Source: Uloborus plumipes (taxonomy: Eukaryota > Arthropoda > Arachnida > Araneae > Uloboridae). From it: a DNA stretch of 64,000 bases. A program made the position numbers and the translations under genes. Shown in pieces: positions 11,728 to 22,767 of the stretch. Positions within the stretch are counted from its first letter, which is position 1; every line of letters begins with the position of its first letter. The stretch lies in the NCBI GenBank assembly GCA_038373865.1, contig JAXGGA010000030.1, positions 62,001-126,000 on the forward strand. The letters run 5' to 3'. The notes beneath the pieces are model-generated. The model had not been told where the DNA came from. It saw nothing but the letters and a program-made list of their open reading frames with translations, and did no database searches.

Positions 11728-13526
11728 GTAAGTTCCACTAAAAGAAAAAGTTTTCTTTTTTTCTAAATACTCACCGTAAAGTCCAGAAAGTACCCCCCAC
11801 CCCCTATTTTCAAAACCAAATTGATAAATTTCACGTTGGGGGGGATATAACCCAGATTTTTTTCAAAAATTTTGCAAAAGCACTATTTTTAGTGTTAATT
11901 TAAAAGTACAGAAAATAAATAATGTGTAAACAATATTTTGAATTGTTATTAAGTAAGAATTATAAATTAATGAATAGAAACCTGTTATAATATTCTAGTA
12001 GTGATAGATTGACTGGGGGTACAATTTTTTTAATCAAAAAAAGGATTTAGCAAGTTGGTAAAACCCTTGTAATATATTGCTAAAAATTCATCATCTAATG
12101 AATATATTACTGTTACAAGAACTAAAAAGCAAAATTTTAGTGTTCTTGCTTTAGAGTAGGAGCTAAATTTGCGATTTTGGAAATATCCTATATACAAAAC
12201 TTGCGATCATAAAGGCAGACAAATCTCATGTACAATTTAGTAAATTATGCATCTATGATTTCTATGGTTATTTCTCACTTTCATTTTATTTCTCCGAAAA
12301 ATTTGTTTTCAAAATGATGTGGAGTTGAAGATAAGTTAATTTGGGGATAATCTATGGAGAGGTTACTTTCAAGATTTAACAGTATTAATGTTTCTTAGTT
12401 ATTCATACATGTTAATACTAGTTTTTTTAATTTTAATTTTGCACTTTAAAATATGTATTATTTTGTACACACAATGAATCAATGTGTATCGCTCTTTTAG
12501 TTGTGTTGCTTATAAAATTTTTGTTTTGTTTGTGGTGTTAAGTTGAAGAAAAATGATAGTCTGCTGTATTTGTCCAAACCAATAAACTTTCAAAATGTTT
12601 GTGTTAAAAAATACTGAGCGTTTACTAAAATGGGTAGAAAAAATCAGTTCTCAAAAAATTTTTTAGTAGATAATGGATGAAATTGAATAGGAGCTTTTTT
12701 TTTAACTCCTTTCTCTACTTTATAGGCATATTTGGGACCCAATTCAGAAACTTGCTATTTTCCTAGCATTATAGGAATCTCTGAAATTGTTTTTTTATTC
12801 ATTCCACTTTTTTTTTTTTTCGTTTGCCTAAGCATCCTCACATGCAGAAAATTTACACAAAATTTGCACCAAAAGAAAGCTCACTTTGTATTCTATTTTA
12901 AAAAATACAGGTTTTTTTTAAATTAATTTTCATTAGATTGATTTTAGAAATAAAATGTTAAAGTTATAGTTTTAAGCATCCAAATGTCATTCTAGTTGTT
13001 TCTCCTTTTTCTAGCATTAGGCAGACAATGATGCCACCAAGTGCTATGTTACATTCTTAGCCTTTGCTTTTACTTCACATGAAATATACTTTGGTTTTTA
13101 TAACTGCTATAGATCGTTCTGTAAGTTTCTAGTGAACACGAGAAAAATTCCATTTTTCTTTTTCTTGCATTTCATTCAGGGTTGTTTACATGGTGGGAAA
13201 TTGCAAATGTTACAAGAAGGTTGTCCTTCAATACCAATTATAATTTTCAGATATGTTCAGAAAGACGCCAAGCTTTACAATGTCTAGTATTTCTAGCCAA
13301 ATATGGTGCAAAGCAAGAAAAACAACTTATAGATAAGGTTGCAATAGAACAACGATACTTTTAAGCAAAGATTAATAGGATTTACATCAAATTTAAATTA
13401 ATTAATAATAAAACAGTATAAAAAAAGCACTATTTACAAGATTTGTAACAATATAATGTGCTCTTATGCTTTTGATCAAGTAGCTTTAAAACATGCCGTG
13501 TTTGTGATATAAAGTTTTATTTTTAG
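11728..13526 (+). other. MDM2-like intron, 1.8 kb
   Basis: GT at 11728 and AG at 13525-13526. AT-rich, with no repeat I could name. A second strong acceptor-like tract (CTTGCATTTCATTCAG) ends at 13180 but leads into a frame that soon stops; see the rejected list. Confidence 0.7.
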
Positions 13527-13961
13527 GTTATGTGGGAATGTGATGGATGTCATAGCTTAAATAAGCCCATGCGTAGATCTTGCTTAAGGTGCTGGAATCA
13601 ACGACCGAATTGGTTGCCTGAAAATGAGAAAAAGCTTAAAAAACAGAAGGCTTTGCTCAGGCGAAAAAGGCAAAGGTCAATAATCAGAAATAATGTATAT
13701 AGAAGTGACCGTGGTTCAGCCAATTCGACTCAAGAGTCGTCACCATCATCTCAAGAGATAGCAAATACTGCTGCTACTCAAAGAAATATTATGTGTATAA
13801 TTTGCCAAAAGAAACCAGCTAATGCATCAATTGTGCATAGCAGGTTTGCTCATCAAATTGCTTGTTATGAATGTGCCAAACAGCTGAAGAAGAAAAAAGA
13901 AAGGTGCCCTGCATGCAGAAGAACTATTGACAAGGTGGTATATCAAGTAACTGCATTTTAA
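13527..13961 (+). CDS. MDM2: MDM2-like E3 ubiquitin ligase, terminal exon (zinc finger and RING)
   Basis: This exon encodes the last 144 residues and stops at 13959-13961. Counting the Met at 13530 as 1, residues 2-22 form a RanBP2-type finger with C4, C7, C18 and C21, followed by W22 and NWLP, as in MDM2. Residues 34-50 are rich in Lys/Arg and may be a nuclear signal. Residues 89-129 are a RING with C89, C92, H103, H108, C112, C115, C126 and C129. This is the C2H2C4 spacing special to MDM2/MDM4 (x2, x10, x4, x3, x2, x10, x2). The basic KQLKKKKERC matches the MDM2 nucleolar-signal segment. The protein ends in VTAF; a terminal aromatic is important for RING dimers in vertebrates. Family role: ubiquitination and restraint of p53. 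Invertebrates usually have one MDM gene, so MDM2 and MDM4 cannot be told apart here. Confidence 0.93.
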   Translation, partial: VMWECDGCHSLNKPMRRSCLRCWNQRPNWLPENEKKLKKQKALLRRKRQRSIIRNNVYRSDRGSANSTQESSPSSQEIANTAATQRNIMCIICQKKPANASIVHSRFAHQIACYECAKQLKKKKERCPACRRTIDKVVYQVTAF

Positions 13962-15488
13962 TTTATGTTTGGAGTTTTCTTTTTGATAATAATTAATGCA
14001 GTTCAATCTCATGTTGCTGTGATAAAATTGTATAGATATTTATTAAGCAAAGTTTTTCTATGTAAATTTATAACTAAAACAGTTAGATTTTCTGGCCCAA
14101 TTATAAATCATTGAAAATAATGCTATTTTTTGTTTATTATATTAGTTGTGCTAATAGTTACATAGTAATATGTAATGTAAAGCAGTATTGCCAAATTGGT
14201 CAATTTTCGCTATTGGCCTGCTGAGAAAAACGGAACACTTTAGTAAAAGAGAAAAAAGGCATATTAATAAGAAAATTCATACTAAAATAGATCTGTATTA
14301 AAACAAAATTAAATACATAATTTTAATCAAAGTTTCATACTATGCATTTCTTTGAAAAATTGTTTTAATTGAATCTTAGCTACTTTTGAACTAAACACTC
14401 AACGAGAGTATCCGAATTTAAGTGGAAATTAAATTCAATTTTTCATTCTATTTGTTTGTGTAGAACTGCATTATCTTCATTAATGAACTTGGAAAATATA
14501 TAGATACAAAAATAGTCTGCTGCTGATCTTCATTTGTAAATGACATTTTACTAATGTGTAGTCGTTATTTGGTTACAGATGCTTATATCTTCCATGTGCT
14601 ACTAAATTATTTGGATCAAAATTTGGTAATTAAGTTGATCTTAATTGTAATTTAAAAATTAAGTTATGTGAAATGTATTTTAATTAAGTCTGTTTAAAAG
14701 TTTAGTTTCATTAATCCCTTTATTAAAATGCGAAATGTTAACCATATTGTTGATTTTTTTTAGATTTGTAACTGAATTTCTCTTTTGACTACAGCCTCTT
14801 TTTTGAAATGTTCTTTGCTAGAAATGTGTTCTTTCAATCTTGATTCCCACTAAATCTTTTTTAGGGAAATGTTCTCTTTTTTTACATGTTTCCTGATTTT
14901 TTGTTTAAGTTTGACTTTTTCCCACTTTTTTAATCTATCTAAAATTATCAAAATGAAAAGCAACTAACCCTCAAGTTGTTTAGTGGGGCAAAAAAAAAAG
15001 AGAAGGAAATTTTAGGAAAATTACCTGAAATATGGGGGGTTTTGTTTTCATTAGTTTTAATTTGTCCAACTGTTCCAATGATCGTATCAATAATCATTAA
15101 TGTTGACTATTATGGCCTTATTAAAATGAAATTCTAAAATTATTTTACATTACAATGTTCTTATTTGCTGCTTCTGATATTTGATGTGTTTTAAAAGGAA
15201 CAAACTTTAAATGTTAAAATCTGCATACACATGAAAAATTATTATTTTAAAAATTAATTTTAAGTTATAATTAATCATAAGGTCTGCCTGTTATCCGAAA
15301 GTAGGTTTTTGTATCTCATACATCTTCTTTCAATGGATGAGACACATTTGAAATAAATGAAGTCACAATCAGAGATACAATTCCTTCAAATCTGTGTAAT
15401 GTATTTTCTTTAATATAACAGTAGCAATTTCCCCCTAGTTTTTTAACACATTGGCTGCCAAGATACGAACATTCATACCATATGAGCT
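13962..15488. other. 3' flank of the MDM2-like gene
   Basis: Probably includes the 3' UTR. The first clear AATAAA I noticed is at about 15352-15357, with no proof that it is used. The end of this stretch (about 15445) has TTAACACATTGGCTGCC, which resembles one end of a piggyBac-type MITE, but no partner end was found. Confidence 0.4.
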
Positions 15489-15493
15489 TGGTG

Positions 15494-15889
15494 TTTTATG
15501 TAACCTAAAAAAGGTACATATAAGTAAAAGCTAAAGTACAGATAAATCTCCTACCTGCAGTTATTCTGTGCGTCCTTTTCCTTGACTTTTCCCAGTAAGG
15601 TCTTATATCGATGAAGCGCATATGTGGATTTGTAGTGTAATCCAAAATGATGGTTATGCTTGAACACTAAAACTATTTTAATGCTTAATTACTACATTCA
15701 CAAAACACTACACAAATTACAAACACAAAACATCTAAACAAAATTCACACACCAATAAAAAAATAATGTTCGAAGATGGAATCTAGTTCCTTGTCCTCTC
15801 TTTTTGAAATCAAGTTTCATACTACCGAGTCTTCTCCCATGTCCGGGAGATGGCGCTGCAAGTGAAGATAAGAAAGTGCTTTCGCAACT
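15494..15889 (-). repeat. BEL/Pao 3' LTR
   Basis: About 396 bp. It shares about 290 bp with 20471-20760, for example CATCCAAAATGATGGTTATG and the run ending GAAGATAAGAAAGTGCT. The left limit is placed by the candidate TGGTG duplication and is less sure than the right one. Confidence 0.7.
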
Positions 15890-17051
15890 TTCCCACCTTG
15901 AGTTCTGTTTATTGTCGGAACTCAACAAGTTGGCTGTACTAGGGCTGCTTCCTCCGAGGGGGTACAATCTTTGCACCGGTCGGAGTAGTAGGCAGCTCTC
16001 GGTCTTGACTTTTGCAAGTCTCACTATGCCGCTTCGTCCTGGAAATATGGGTACTACTTCGGCTAAAGGCCAGTTAATTTTTTTCTTGTTATTATCTTCC
16101 ATGAGCACTATAACTCCTATCTTCAATCGCTCACTTTGGGGTTTTTTCAATGCATGTTGTCTAAGCTGACCTAAATATTCATTTCGAAATCTATTTCTTG
16201 TGTCGCTCCTTAGTCACTGCTGGTATTTGGCTCTGCGACCCAGTTCTTTTGAATCTACTTCATCCAGGTCTGGCACTCCAGAAGATGGTAATTCATGGAG
16301 AGACATGAGTGGGGTCAGCGGTTGTGGATCATTAAGATCTTCAGACACGTAGGTGATTGATCTTGAATTTATGATAGGCTCAGAGTTGCGTAAAATTTTA
16401 ATCAATTCTTCGTAGTTCAAAGAGGCATGTCCTAGACTTCTTCTTAGCAGCTGTTTTGCCATTCTCACCAGCTTCTCTCACTATCGGCACCACTACAGCG
16501 CGGAAGGAGGATTGAGCTTCTAGCGAATTTTGTGTTCAGCTGCCTTGCCAGCAATTTTGTGCCATTTTATTCTTGCGAGAACATTGTGTTCCAATGAAAT
16601 TAGAGCCCTTGACTGAATAGACAACATACGGTCTCCCTCTCCTCGATATAAATCTTCTGAAAGACTCCATGAAGGCTTCTGTAGATAATGATGTCACCAA
16701 CTCCAGGTGCACGGCACGGTAGATGGCGCAAGTAAATAGCACTATCCAACAATTTGAGCCATCCTTAAGATAAAGGGGTCCTGCGAAGTCAACACCAGCT
16801 ACTTCAAAGACGGCCGCCTCTCTAACTCTATTTTCCGGTGGAATCCCTGGCTCAACTTCTAAGTTAGGGCAATCAAATCTTTGACATTTTATGCATTTTC
16901 TTATCACGTTGCGGATAGTCTTGCTTGATTTTAGAATCCACAATGTTTCTCTCAGTTGATACATTTGCACTGTAACTCCAGCATGCTGCAATTCCGTATG
17001 CTTTTCCAGGGAACGCGCTAAGGATTTTAAGTTAGCCAGTAAATTAGCCAA
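15734..17051 (-). pseudogene. BEL/Pao integrase and DUF5641 tail, broken
   Basis: Read on the minus strand. 17051-16536 has the zinc-binding part (CIKCQRFDC) and the integrase core with VAGVDFAGPLY. The second catalytic block reads VVYSVKGSNF where the family has YSDNGTNF, so the catalytic Asp is replaced. 16468-16214 continues the core C-terminal part in another frame. 16150-15734 is DUF5641, with KIGVIVLMEDNNKKK, WPLAEVVPIFPGRSGIVR and LLRPVQRLYPL; its stop lies inside the LTR. Frame changes and the lost Asp mean no active enzyme. Confidence 0.88.
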
Positions 17052-17252
17052 ATTTCAAAAGTCTTAGCCAAAAGGAGTTTTAGTCAAGGAATTTTAATTG
17101 TTTTTTTTAATGTAATACATGTATTTTTTTCCCAAGTGAAAATTTCTGACAATTTTCCATTTGCCAATGCTTTAGCCAAATCAAAAAAAATTTCCCTGAA
17201 TTTTCCATTTTATCGCATTTGGCAAGATGGCGAATACTTAGCGCGGTCCCTG
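17007..17252. mobile_element. MITE nested in BEL integrase
   Basis: The ends are CAGGGAACGCGCTAAG and the complement of CAGGGACCGCGCTAAG. The six bases CTTTTC lie directly on both sides (17001-17006 and 17253-17258). It is 246 bp with no coding capacity. A 6-bp duplication is short for hAT, so the superfamily is left open. Confidence 0.75.
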
Positions 17253-17465
17253 CTTTTCAAAAATCAAACAGTGGACAACAAGAGGATTTGAAAGCAGTAT
17301 GATGGGATGGTGAAAATCTGCTGTGTCATCTCGCTGAGCTACGTTTGACTTTGCTCCCAGGAGCCCTTTTTTAGTGATGATGGGTCTTCAACTGCGAATA
17401 TTTGGATCTATAATCCCTGTAAAGAAATCTTCTGGGATCAGCCGATAAAGTGCTTTCTCTATTTC

Positions 17466-19421
17466 TTATACTGAAAGATTTGGTGATCCATTCTTCTCCA
17501 ATTTTCTTGCATTACTGTAAAGTCGGAACATCCCTGCAATCATTCGAACTATTTTCCTTGAAGGAAGAAAAAGTCTATAATACCATTCGAACTTGTTTTC
17601 TCTCTCCAATAGGGTCACAATTGTTTTTCGCTTCTCTTTGTTCAGTAGCTCTTTATCCGGTTCTTCGGATTGAGGCCACTCAGTCTCAGGCAAATATAAC
17701 CAAGATGGTCCCTCCCACTATTCTGATATCTGTAACTGCTCAACGGAGCATCCTCTGCTTGGGAGGTCTGCGATGTTCAAACTTCCTGGGACATGTCGCT
17801 AGTCAGACATATCTGTCAAGGATTTTATTTCTTGGATGCGATTATGCACAAAAGTTCCCCAAGCCTGATCTTTCTTTATCCAATCCAGAGCTGTTGTTGA
17901 ATCACTCCAGTAGTTGATCGAACAAATCATCTGTAAATCGACTTTAGCAGTTTCCACGAGTCTTGCTCCTATCAAGCATGAAAGTAACTGTAGTCATGGA
18001 ATTGTCATTTCTTTAATAGGAGCTACTCGACTCCTTGCATTCACCAACTGGACTTTTGGACCAAACGACGTCTTACTTCTCATGTAGATGCATGCTGCAG
18101 AAGCACTTTTGTTGGCATCCGAGGATACATGGAGTGTTACTTTGTCTTCATTTTCCCAAGTTGTTTATTTCTGAAAGCAAATGCAATTGTTTCACACAAC
18201 CTTGAAATCTTTTCTGCAAAAGTATTGGGAGATCTTTATCCCACTTAACTTTTTGGATCCAAGTCGCCTGGAGTATCAATTTTGGCTCTAAAGTTACTGG
18301 TGTGGTAAACCCTATCGGATCAAAAAATTTTTGAGTTATGGACAGCACTTTTCTTTTAGTAACCGGATCTTTTAAATTGCACGTGTTTTCTACTTTATAA
18401 GTTAAGCAATCTTCTAAGTTCCACATTAAACGTAGCAATGGTATTTCTTTGGTTTCACCTTTAACTTCTTCAATCATAGAATTAGGTGCATTGGATTGCC
18501 AACATCGTAAATTAAAATGTCCTGTTCACAAAATGGATTTAGATTCCTGAATGAATTTTTCAGCCTCATTGACACAATTAATACTGACTAAAGAATTATC
18601 GATATAGAATGAACTTTTCAGAATTTCTGCGGTTTCCCTAAAATGTTCTGGAGCATTACTTAGATGATGATCTAGCGTTGAAGCCAACAAAAAAGGAGAT
18701 GAACCAAAGGAGGAGAAGACCAAAAACTCGACACCAGTGACGGAAAATTTTAAGATATGTTCTTCATTGTACCACAAAAATCTCAAGAAGTCGTGATCTT
18801 CTTCTCTTTCTCCAATCTGCACGAATGCTTTTTCAATATCTGACGATATCCCTATACGATATTTAAAAAATCTATTCAAAATAGTGGATATTGTTTAGAA
18901 TTTGGATCTTTGGTTAAGCAATCTTTTAGAGATGGATTGTTCCTAAAGTGCGCTGAAGCATTAAACACCGGACGATGTTTCGTGGTTTCACTGCTTTCTT
19001 TGATCACTGGCCTGTGAGGCAAATAATGCACACCTAACTGTTTCTTGTCATTCGCAGTTTCAATGATATTCCCAAAATCAAACTCCCAAAGACTCCCGAA
19101 AATCAAAAATACTATGATAATCTTCCCTCCTATTAGTTTCAATAAATTTATTCTCGGTCTTATCAAGACAATTCTCTGCTATGGCTATTCTCTGCTACAT
19201 TGGTTACTTTGTAAATATGGACTATCTACTACCCATGGCAAGGCAACATCGTACCTGCCGGCCTCACCCCTTTTTAAGGTACTAATAAAATGCTTTCTAG
19301 TTTCTTCTAACATATTTTTGGTTATGTTTTCTTCACAAGCTGAAATTCCAAGTGCATCTAGACGCCACAAATCTTCTAATTTACAGTTGGAAACATGCAT
19401 AGACAAAGACAAAACAGACAA
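17466..19421 (-). pseudogene. BEL/Pao reverse transcriptase and RNase H region, broken
   Basis: Minus-strand pieces in several frames. 19421-19185 is the pol linker with LWRLDALGIS and YDVALPW. 19166-18876 has RPVFNASA. 18879-18526 is the RT core with SDIEKAFVQI, DFLRFLWY and SPFLLAS; the YVDD box reads SFYIDNSL. 18477-18148 has RKVLSITQKFFDPIGFTTPV, the connection typical of Pao elements. 17693-17466 lies before the integrase. Stops and frame changes throughout make this a relic. The active-site box also appears altered (IDN for VDD). Confidence 0.85.
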
Positions 19422-19423
19422 TG

Positions 19424-20120
19424 CAGGGCTCCCGCCGGGTGCTCACAAAGCTGGGTCCCGAGGACCCACCATTTTTGAAAAAGTGGGTCCATTTTGAAAA
19501 TAGTGGGTCCCGCACTCTGCAAAAAAAAAAAAAAGAAAGAAAAAGGAAAAACTTAGCAATTAAATGAATGTGAAGTAATAATTTTTAATCGATAGTCAAA
19601 ATTATTGTAAAATGTAAAGATTTATTCTTGAAACATTTCTGCGCTAATTGTACGCTAATTACTTTTTGACAATTGGTGAATTAAGACAGAGGCGCAAACG
19701 TAGTGCTGCGCAAATGGCGATGGCGACTGCCTTCGTTGTCTGTAATGTTATTTATTTTACATAACCTGAATGGGTAGTATTGTTTATTTTTACGAAGCCT
19801 TTATCGCAAAAAAGGAGATTCAGGCTATAAAAAAAAAACAACATAACAATTAAAATTATTTAACAGTTAAAATAAACAACATAACAAATTCAGACTATAA
19901 AATAAACAATTTTACGGACAACAAAGTCGTCATAGGTCGCATTGGGGGAAAAAAGCATAGCTAATCCGCACCACATTAATTTTACCCTTTTTTAACTGAT
20001 AAATCCGTCCCGCGGGACGAATTTTAGCGCGTTCCTCAGGACTCGTTAAATTTCAAATATCGGGTCCATTTCCTGAAATACGTGTATTTTACGCGCTATA
20101 GCGCATCAACGGGACCCCTG
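19424..20120. mobile_element. MITE nested in BEL pol
   Basis: The termini are CAGGGCTCCCG at 19424 and the complement of CAGGGGTCCCG at 20120, with CAATG directly on both sides (19419-19423 and 20121-20125). It interrupts BEL coding sequence between protease and RT. The left third repeats GTGGGTCC/GGACCCAC words. No open frame. About 697 bp. Confidence 0.72.
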
Positions 20121-20572
20121 CAATGATTTATCCGCATCACCCTAGTCCAACCTGGCTTCGTTTTGATGGCTATCATATCATTTTCAGAAAAACGCTCAAT
20201 TCTTCCCATAAATAAACTTCCTAATACATCAACTCCAAGCAACAAATGTATTTCTTCAGGATCCTTGACAAAAAGACATAAATTCTTTTTTCCACTAACA
20301 ATGTTTATATAAATCCCCTTATCTTCTAATTGTTTAATCCATACCGTATTTTTAGCTTTCGGAATAGAAGCGCAAATTTTCTTTTCATCTAATACTTTTA
20401 TTTCATAGCTAAACTCTTTATCTAGACTAATTAACTTTAATTTGTAGCTATTATGATTTTCTAAAACCAGTCTTATATCCATGAAACCTATGTGGATTTG
20501 TAGCTTACATCCAAAATGATGGTTATGCTTGAACACTAAAACTATTTTAATGCTTAAATTACTTGCACTCAC
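20121..20572 (-). pseudogene. BEL/Pao aspartic-protease-like region
   Basis: A minus-strand frame with IHLLLGVDVLGSLFMGRI and KTKPGWTRV, the signature at the end of the retropepsin-like domain of BEL/Pao pol. Its N-terminal residues are read from LTR sequence, so the true gag-pol start was deleted. The frame runs into the nested MITE at 20120. Confidence 0.75.
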
Positions 20573-20760
20573 AAAACACTACACAAATTACAAACACAAA
20601 ACATCTAAACAAAATTCACTCACCAACAAAGGATTGATGTTCGAAATTGGAATCAAGTTCCTTGTCCTCTCTTTTTGAAATCAAGTTTAATACTGCCTAG
20701 TCTTCTCCCCCAACCGGCAGCTGGCGCTGCAAGTGAAGATAAGAAAGTGCTGCCGCAACA
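20471..20760 (-). repeat. BEL/Pao 5' LTR, 3' part deleted
   Basis: Matches 15601-15889 closely. On the minus strand it starts TGTTGCGGCAGC at 20760. It joins coding sequence at about 20470 without a primer site or gag. Confidence 0.8.
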
Positions 20761-20765
20761 TGGTG

Positions 20766-22765
20766 AAATTCTACTTATGCCTGTTTTGTACAAGTGCACT
20801 CGAATCAGTATGAAAACAACAAATCCAGGTACTATAAGCTAATTCATAGTGGATGTTATCAACTATGCTCACATACTATGAGTTGTCTTATAGCTTTTCA
20901 GTCAATGTGTTTAAGTGAACAATGAAATTAACCCATTTTTGAATACAGGCTTCGAAAACTTATTGTAAAATTACTGAATTTCATGAAGGTATCTAACTTA
21001 ATTTTATCAAAACAAAACAGAGGAAGCATAAAAAATGAGCTAAAAACACAGATCAATGCTGCAAAAATTTAAAAAGTCGTAAAATCTTAAATATTGCCCT
21101 AAAAGTCTCCTAAAAATGCACTAAACTGGGGAAAATACTAGGAAATGCAAAAAAATACATTATCATTAACTTCCAAAGCCTTGTGATTATGCTCAACTTG
21201 CTGTTTCACAGTAATAATCTTGCCGTTGAAAAGCATTAATTCTTCATAACGAAATTGGCTGTAAATTTAAAAGATGTGTTAAATATCTGGAATATTTACT
21301 AAAAAATTTTTTAGGTGCAATATATGCAATTTGATGTTATATCAATTTCGTAAAAAGTTTTATCAAACTTAATGTACTTTGCTTTTTGTATTATTATAAG
21401 TTTGATTGTAATTATGATATAATTGTATCTATTATTTTTTCTTCTGAATAGTATATTTATTATTTGTTTTGTGAAATATTTCTTTTAAATGTTTAGAAAT
21501 TTGTTTTATTTTATTTTTTAACCCCCAACGCAACAAAAAAGGTTTTTATAAATTTGACATGTCTGTGTATCTGTTGATTTATGTATCTGTTTGTGGCACT
21601 AGTGCCTAAATGGATAGACCAATTTTGAAAAAAAAAAAAATTGTTTGAAAGGAGAGGTTATCCAGAGTGTCCTTAGCTAGGTTCGGTTTTCGGATAACAT
21701 TAATTAATGAAAATAATAATTAAAAACCTTTAAAGTGTTTTTTGCAATTTTTGAAGTGAAAACATATTTAAAAATTTAAAGCAATAGTACCAAAAGAAGG
21801 GGGAAAAAAATTCTGCGTCTGATAGAATATGTTTGGAACTTCCATGTTACATAGAACTCAATTTAAAGTGTTTATTATATGCAGCTAAGCCTTAAATTTA
21901 CGTGATTGAAAACCAATATCATTGTTGACCGACAATGAAAGAAAACTCAATGATTTAAAAAGTTAACCTGTTTCCAGTTTCTATTTGTTAACAATTAAAA
22001 TACTTGTAATTGATTTTAGTATAAGGATTTTCAATTTTTCCTCTTTATTCCGCTTTTGCGACAAGTAAAATTTACTAGTAAGGACTATCATTCTTTTCCC
22101 ATGTTTACCGTGTTCTCTCGTAAATGATTAAATATATTCAAATTTAAAATGCTTACTACCCCCCCCCCCTTTGTTTTGACTTGAGGTTGGCAATCAAGGT
22201 CGAGGGTTTGAAACTTTTAATTTAAGCTTGGTGCTTGTTTAACTTTTATTTTGAAAATTCCTTTATTTATTTTTGTTGTTGTTTATTATTTGTATTACAT
22301 TCATCTTTATTTGCAGTAAGTTTAAAGCAAAAATTTTAGAAATATTAGTTATTTAGCTTCTGCTGGTAGCATTAATTCTTATTTTGATCATTTTTTTTCA
22401 TTTATTTATTGCTATTTTTTAAATTTGAAAATGAAATTAAAAATTTATGTTCAAAATATTTAGCAATAGAAACTTGTTCTTAAAATCTCTTTTTCAATGT
22501 AAAATCTGTTTCTTCCTTTTTCTTTCAATGTAAAATTGGCTGTTTTTCTCCTGTGTGTTGTTTATAATAAATACTTTTTCCTCTAGTGATGGCTGGTATG
22601 TAAATTCTACAATTAGGTGGGCTGTAATGTTTTAAGAGATGTCGTCAAATAATTTTCAAATCATTTAAGATTTGAATGATGTAATAGATTTCATCTAAAA
22701 TCCAGAAGAAAAATAGATCCCTGAGCAAAAAAAAAGATATATGTATATATATATATATATATATA
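20766..22765. other. Stretch without a recognised gene
   Basis: AT-rich. At about 21550-21700 is a segment (TGTATCTGTTTGTGGCACTA, then GCCTAAATGGATAGACCAAT) that looks like a dispersed repeat end. There is a C10 run near 22161. A TA microsatellite at 22741-22767 ends the stretch. Nothing coding was recognised. Confidence 0.4.
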
Positions 22766-22767
22766 TA

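Larger units (their letters stand above)
15494..20760 (-). mobile_element. BEL/Pao LTR retrotransposon, decayed
   Basis: A minus-strand element with LTR copies at both ends and pol pieces between them in BEL order: protease, RT, RNase H, integrase, DUF5641. The sequence TGGTG flanks it on both sides (15489-15493 and 20761-20765), a candidate 5-bp target duplication. A purine tract lies just inside the left LTR (15890-15900, read on the minus strand). The gag gene, the primer site and part of the right LTR are missing: the right LTR runs straight into protease coding sequence. Two MITEs (17007-17252 and 19424-20120) are nested in it. Confidence 0.88.

Noticed and set aside
13182..13364. Possible extra MDM2-like exon after a strong acceptor at 13180
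   Set aside because: In the phase set by the previous exon the frame stops after about 35 codons with no good donor, and the next exon already joins perfectly in frame. Another frame (60 codons) has no similarity I know.
15804..16169. 121-codon plus-strand frame
   Set aside because: Shadow of the BEL DUF5641 frame on the minus strand.
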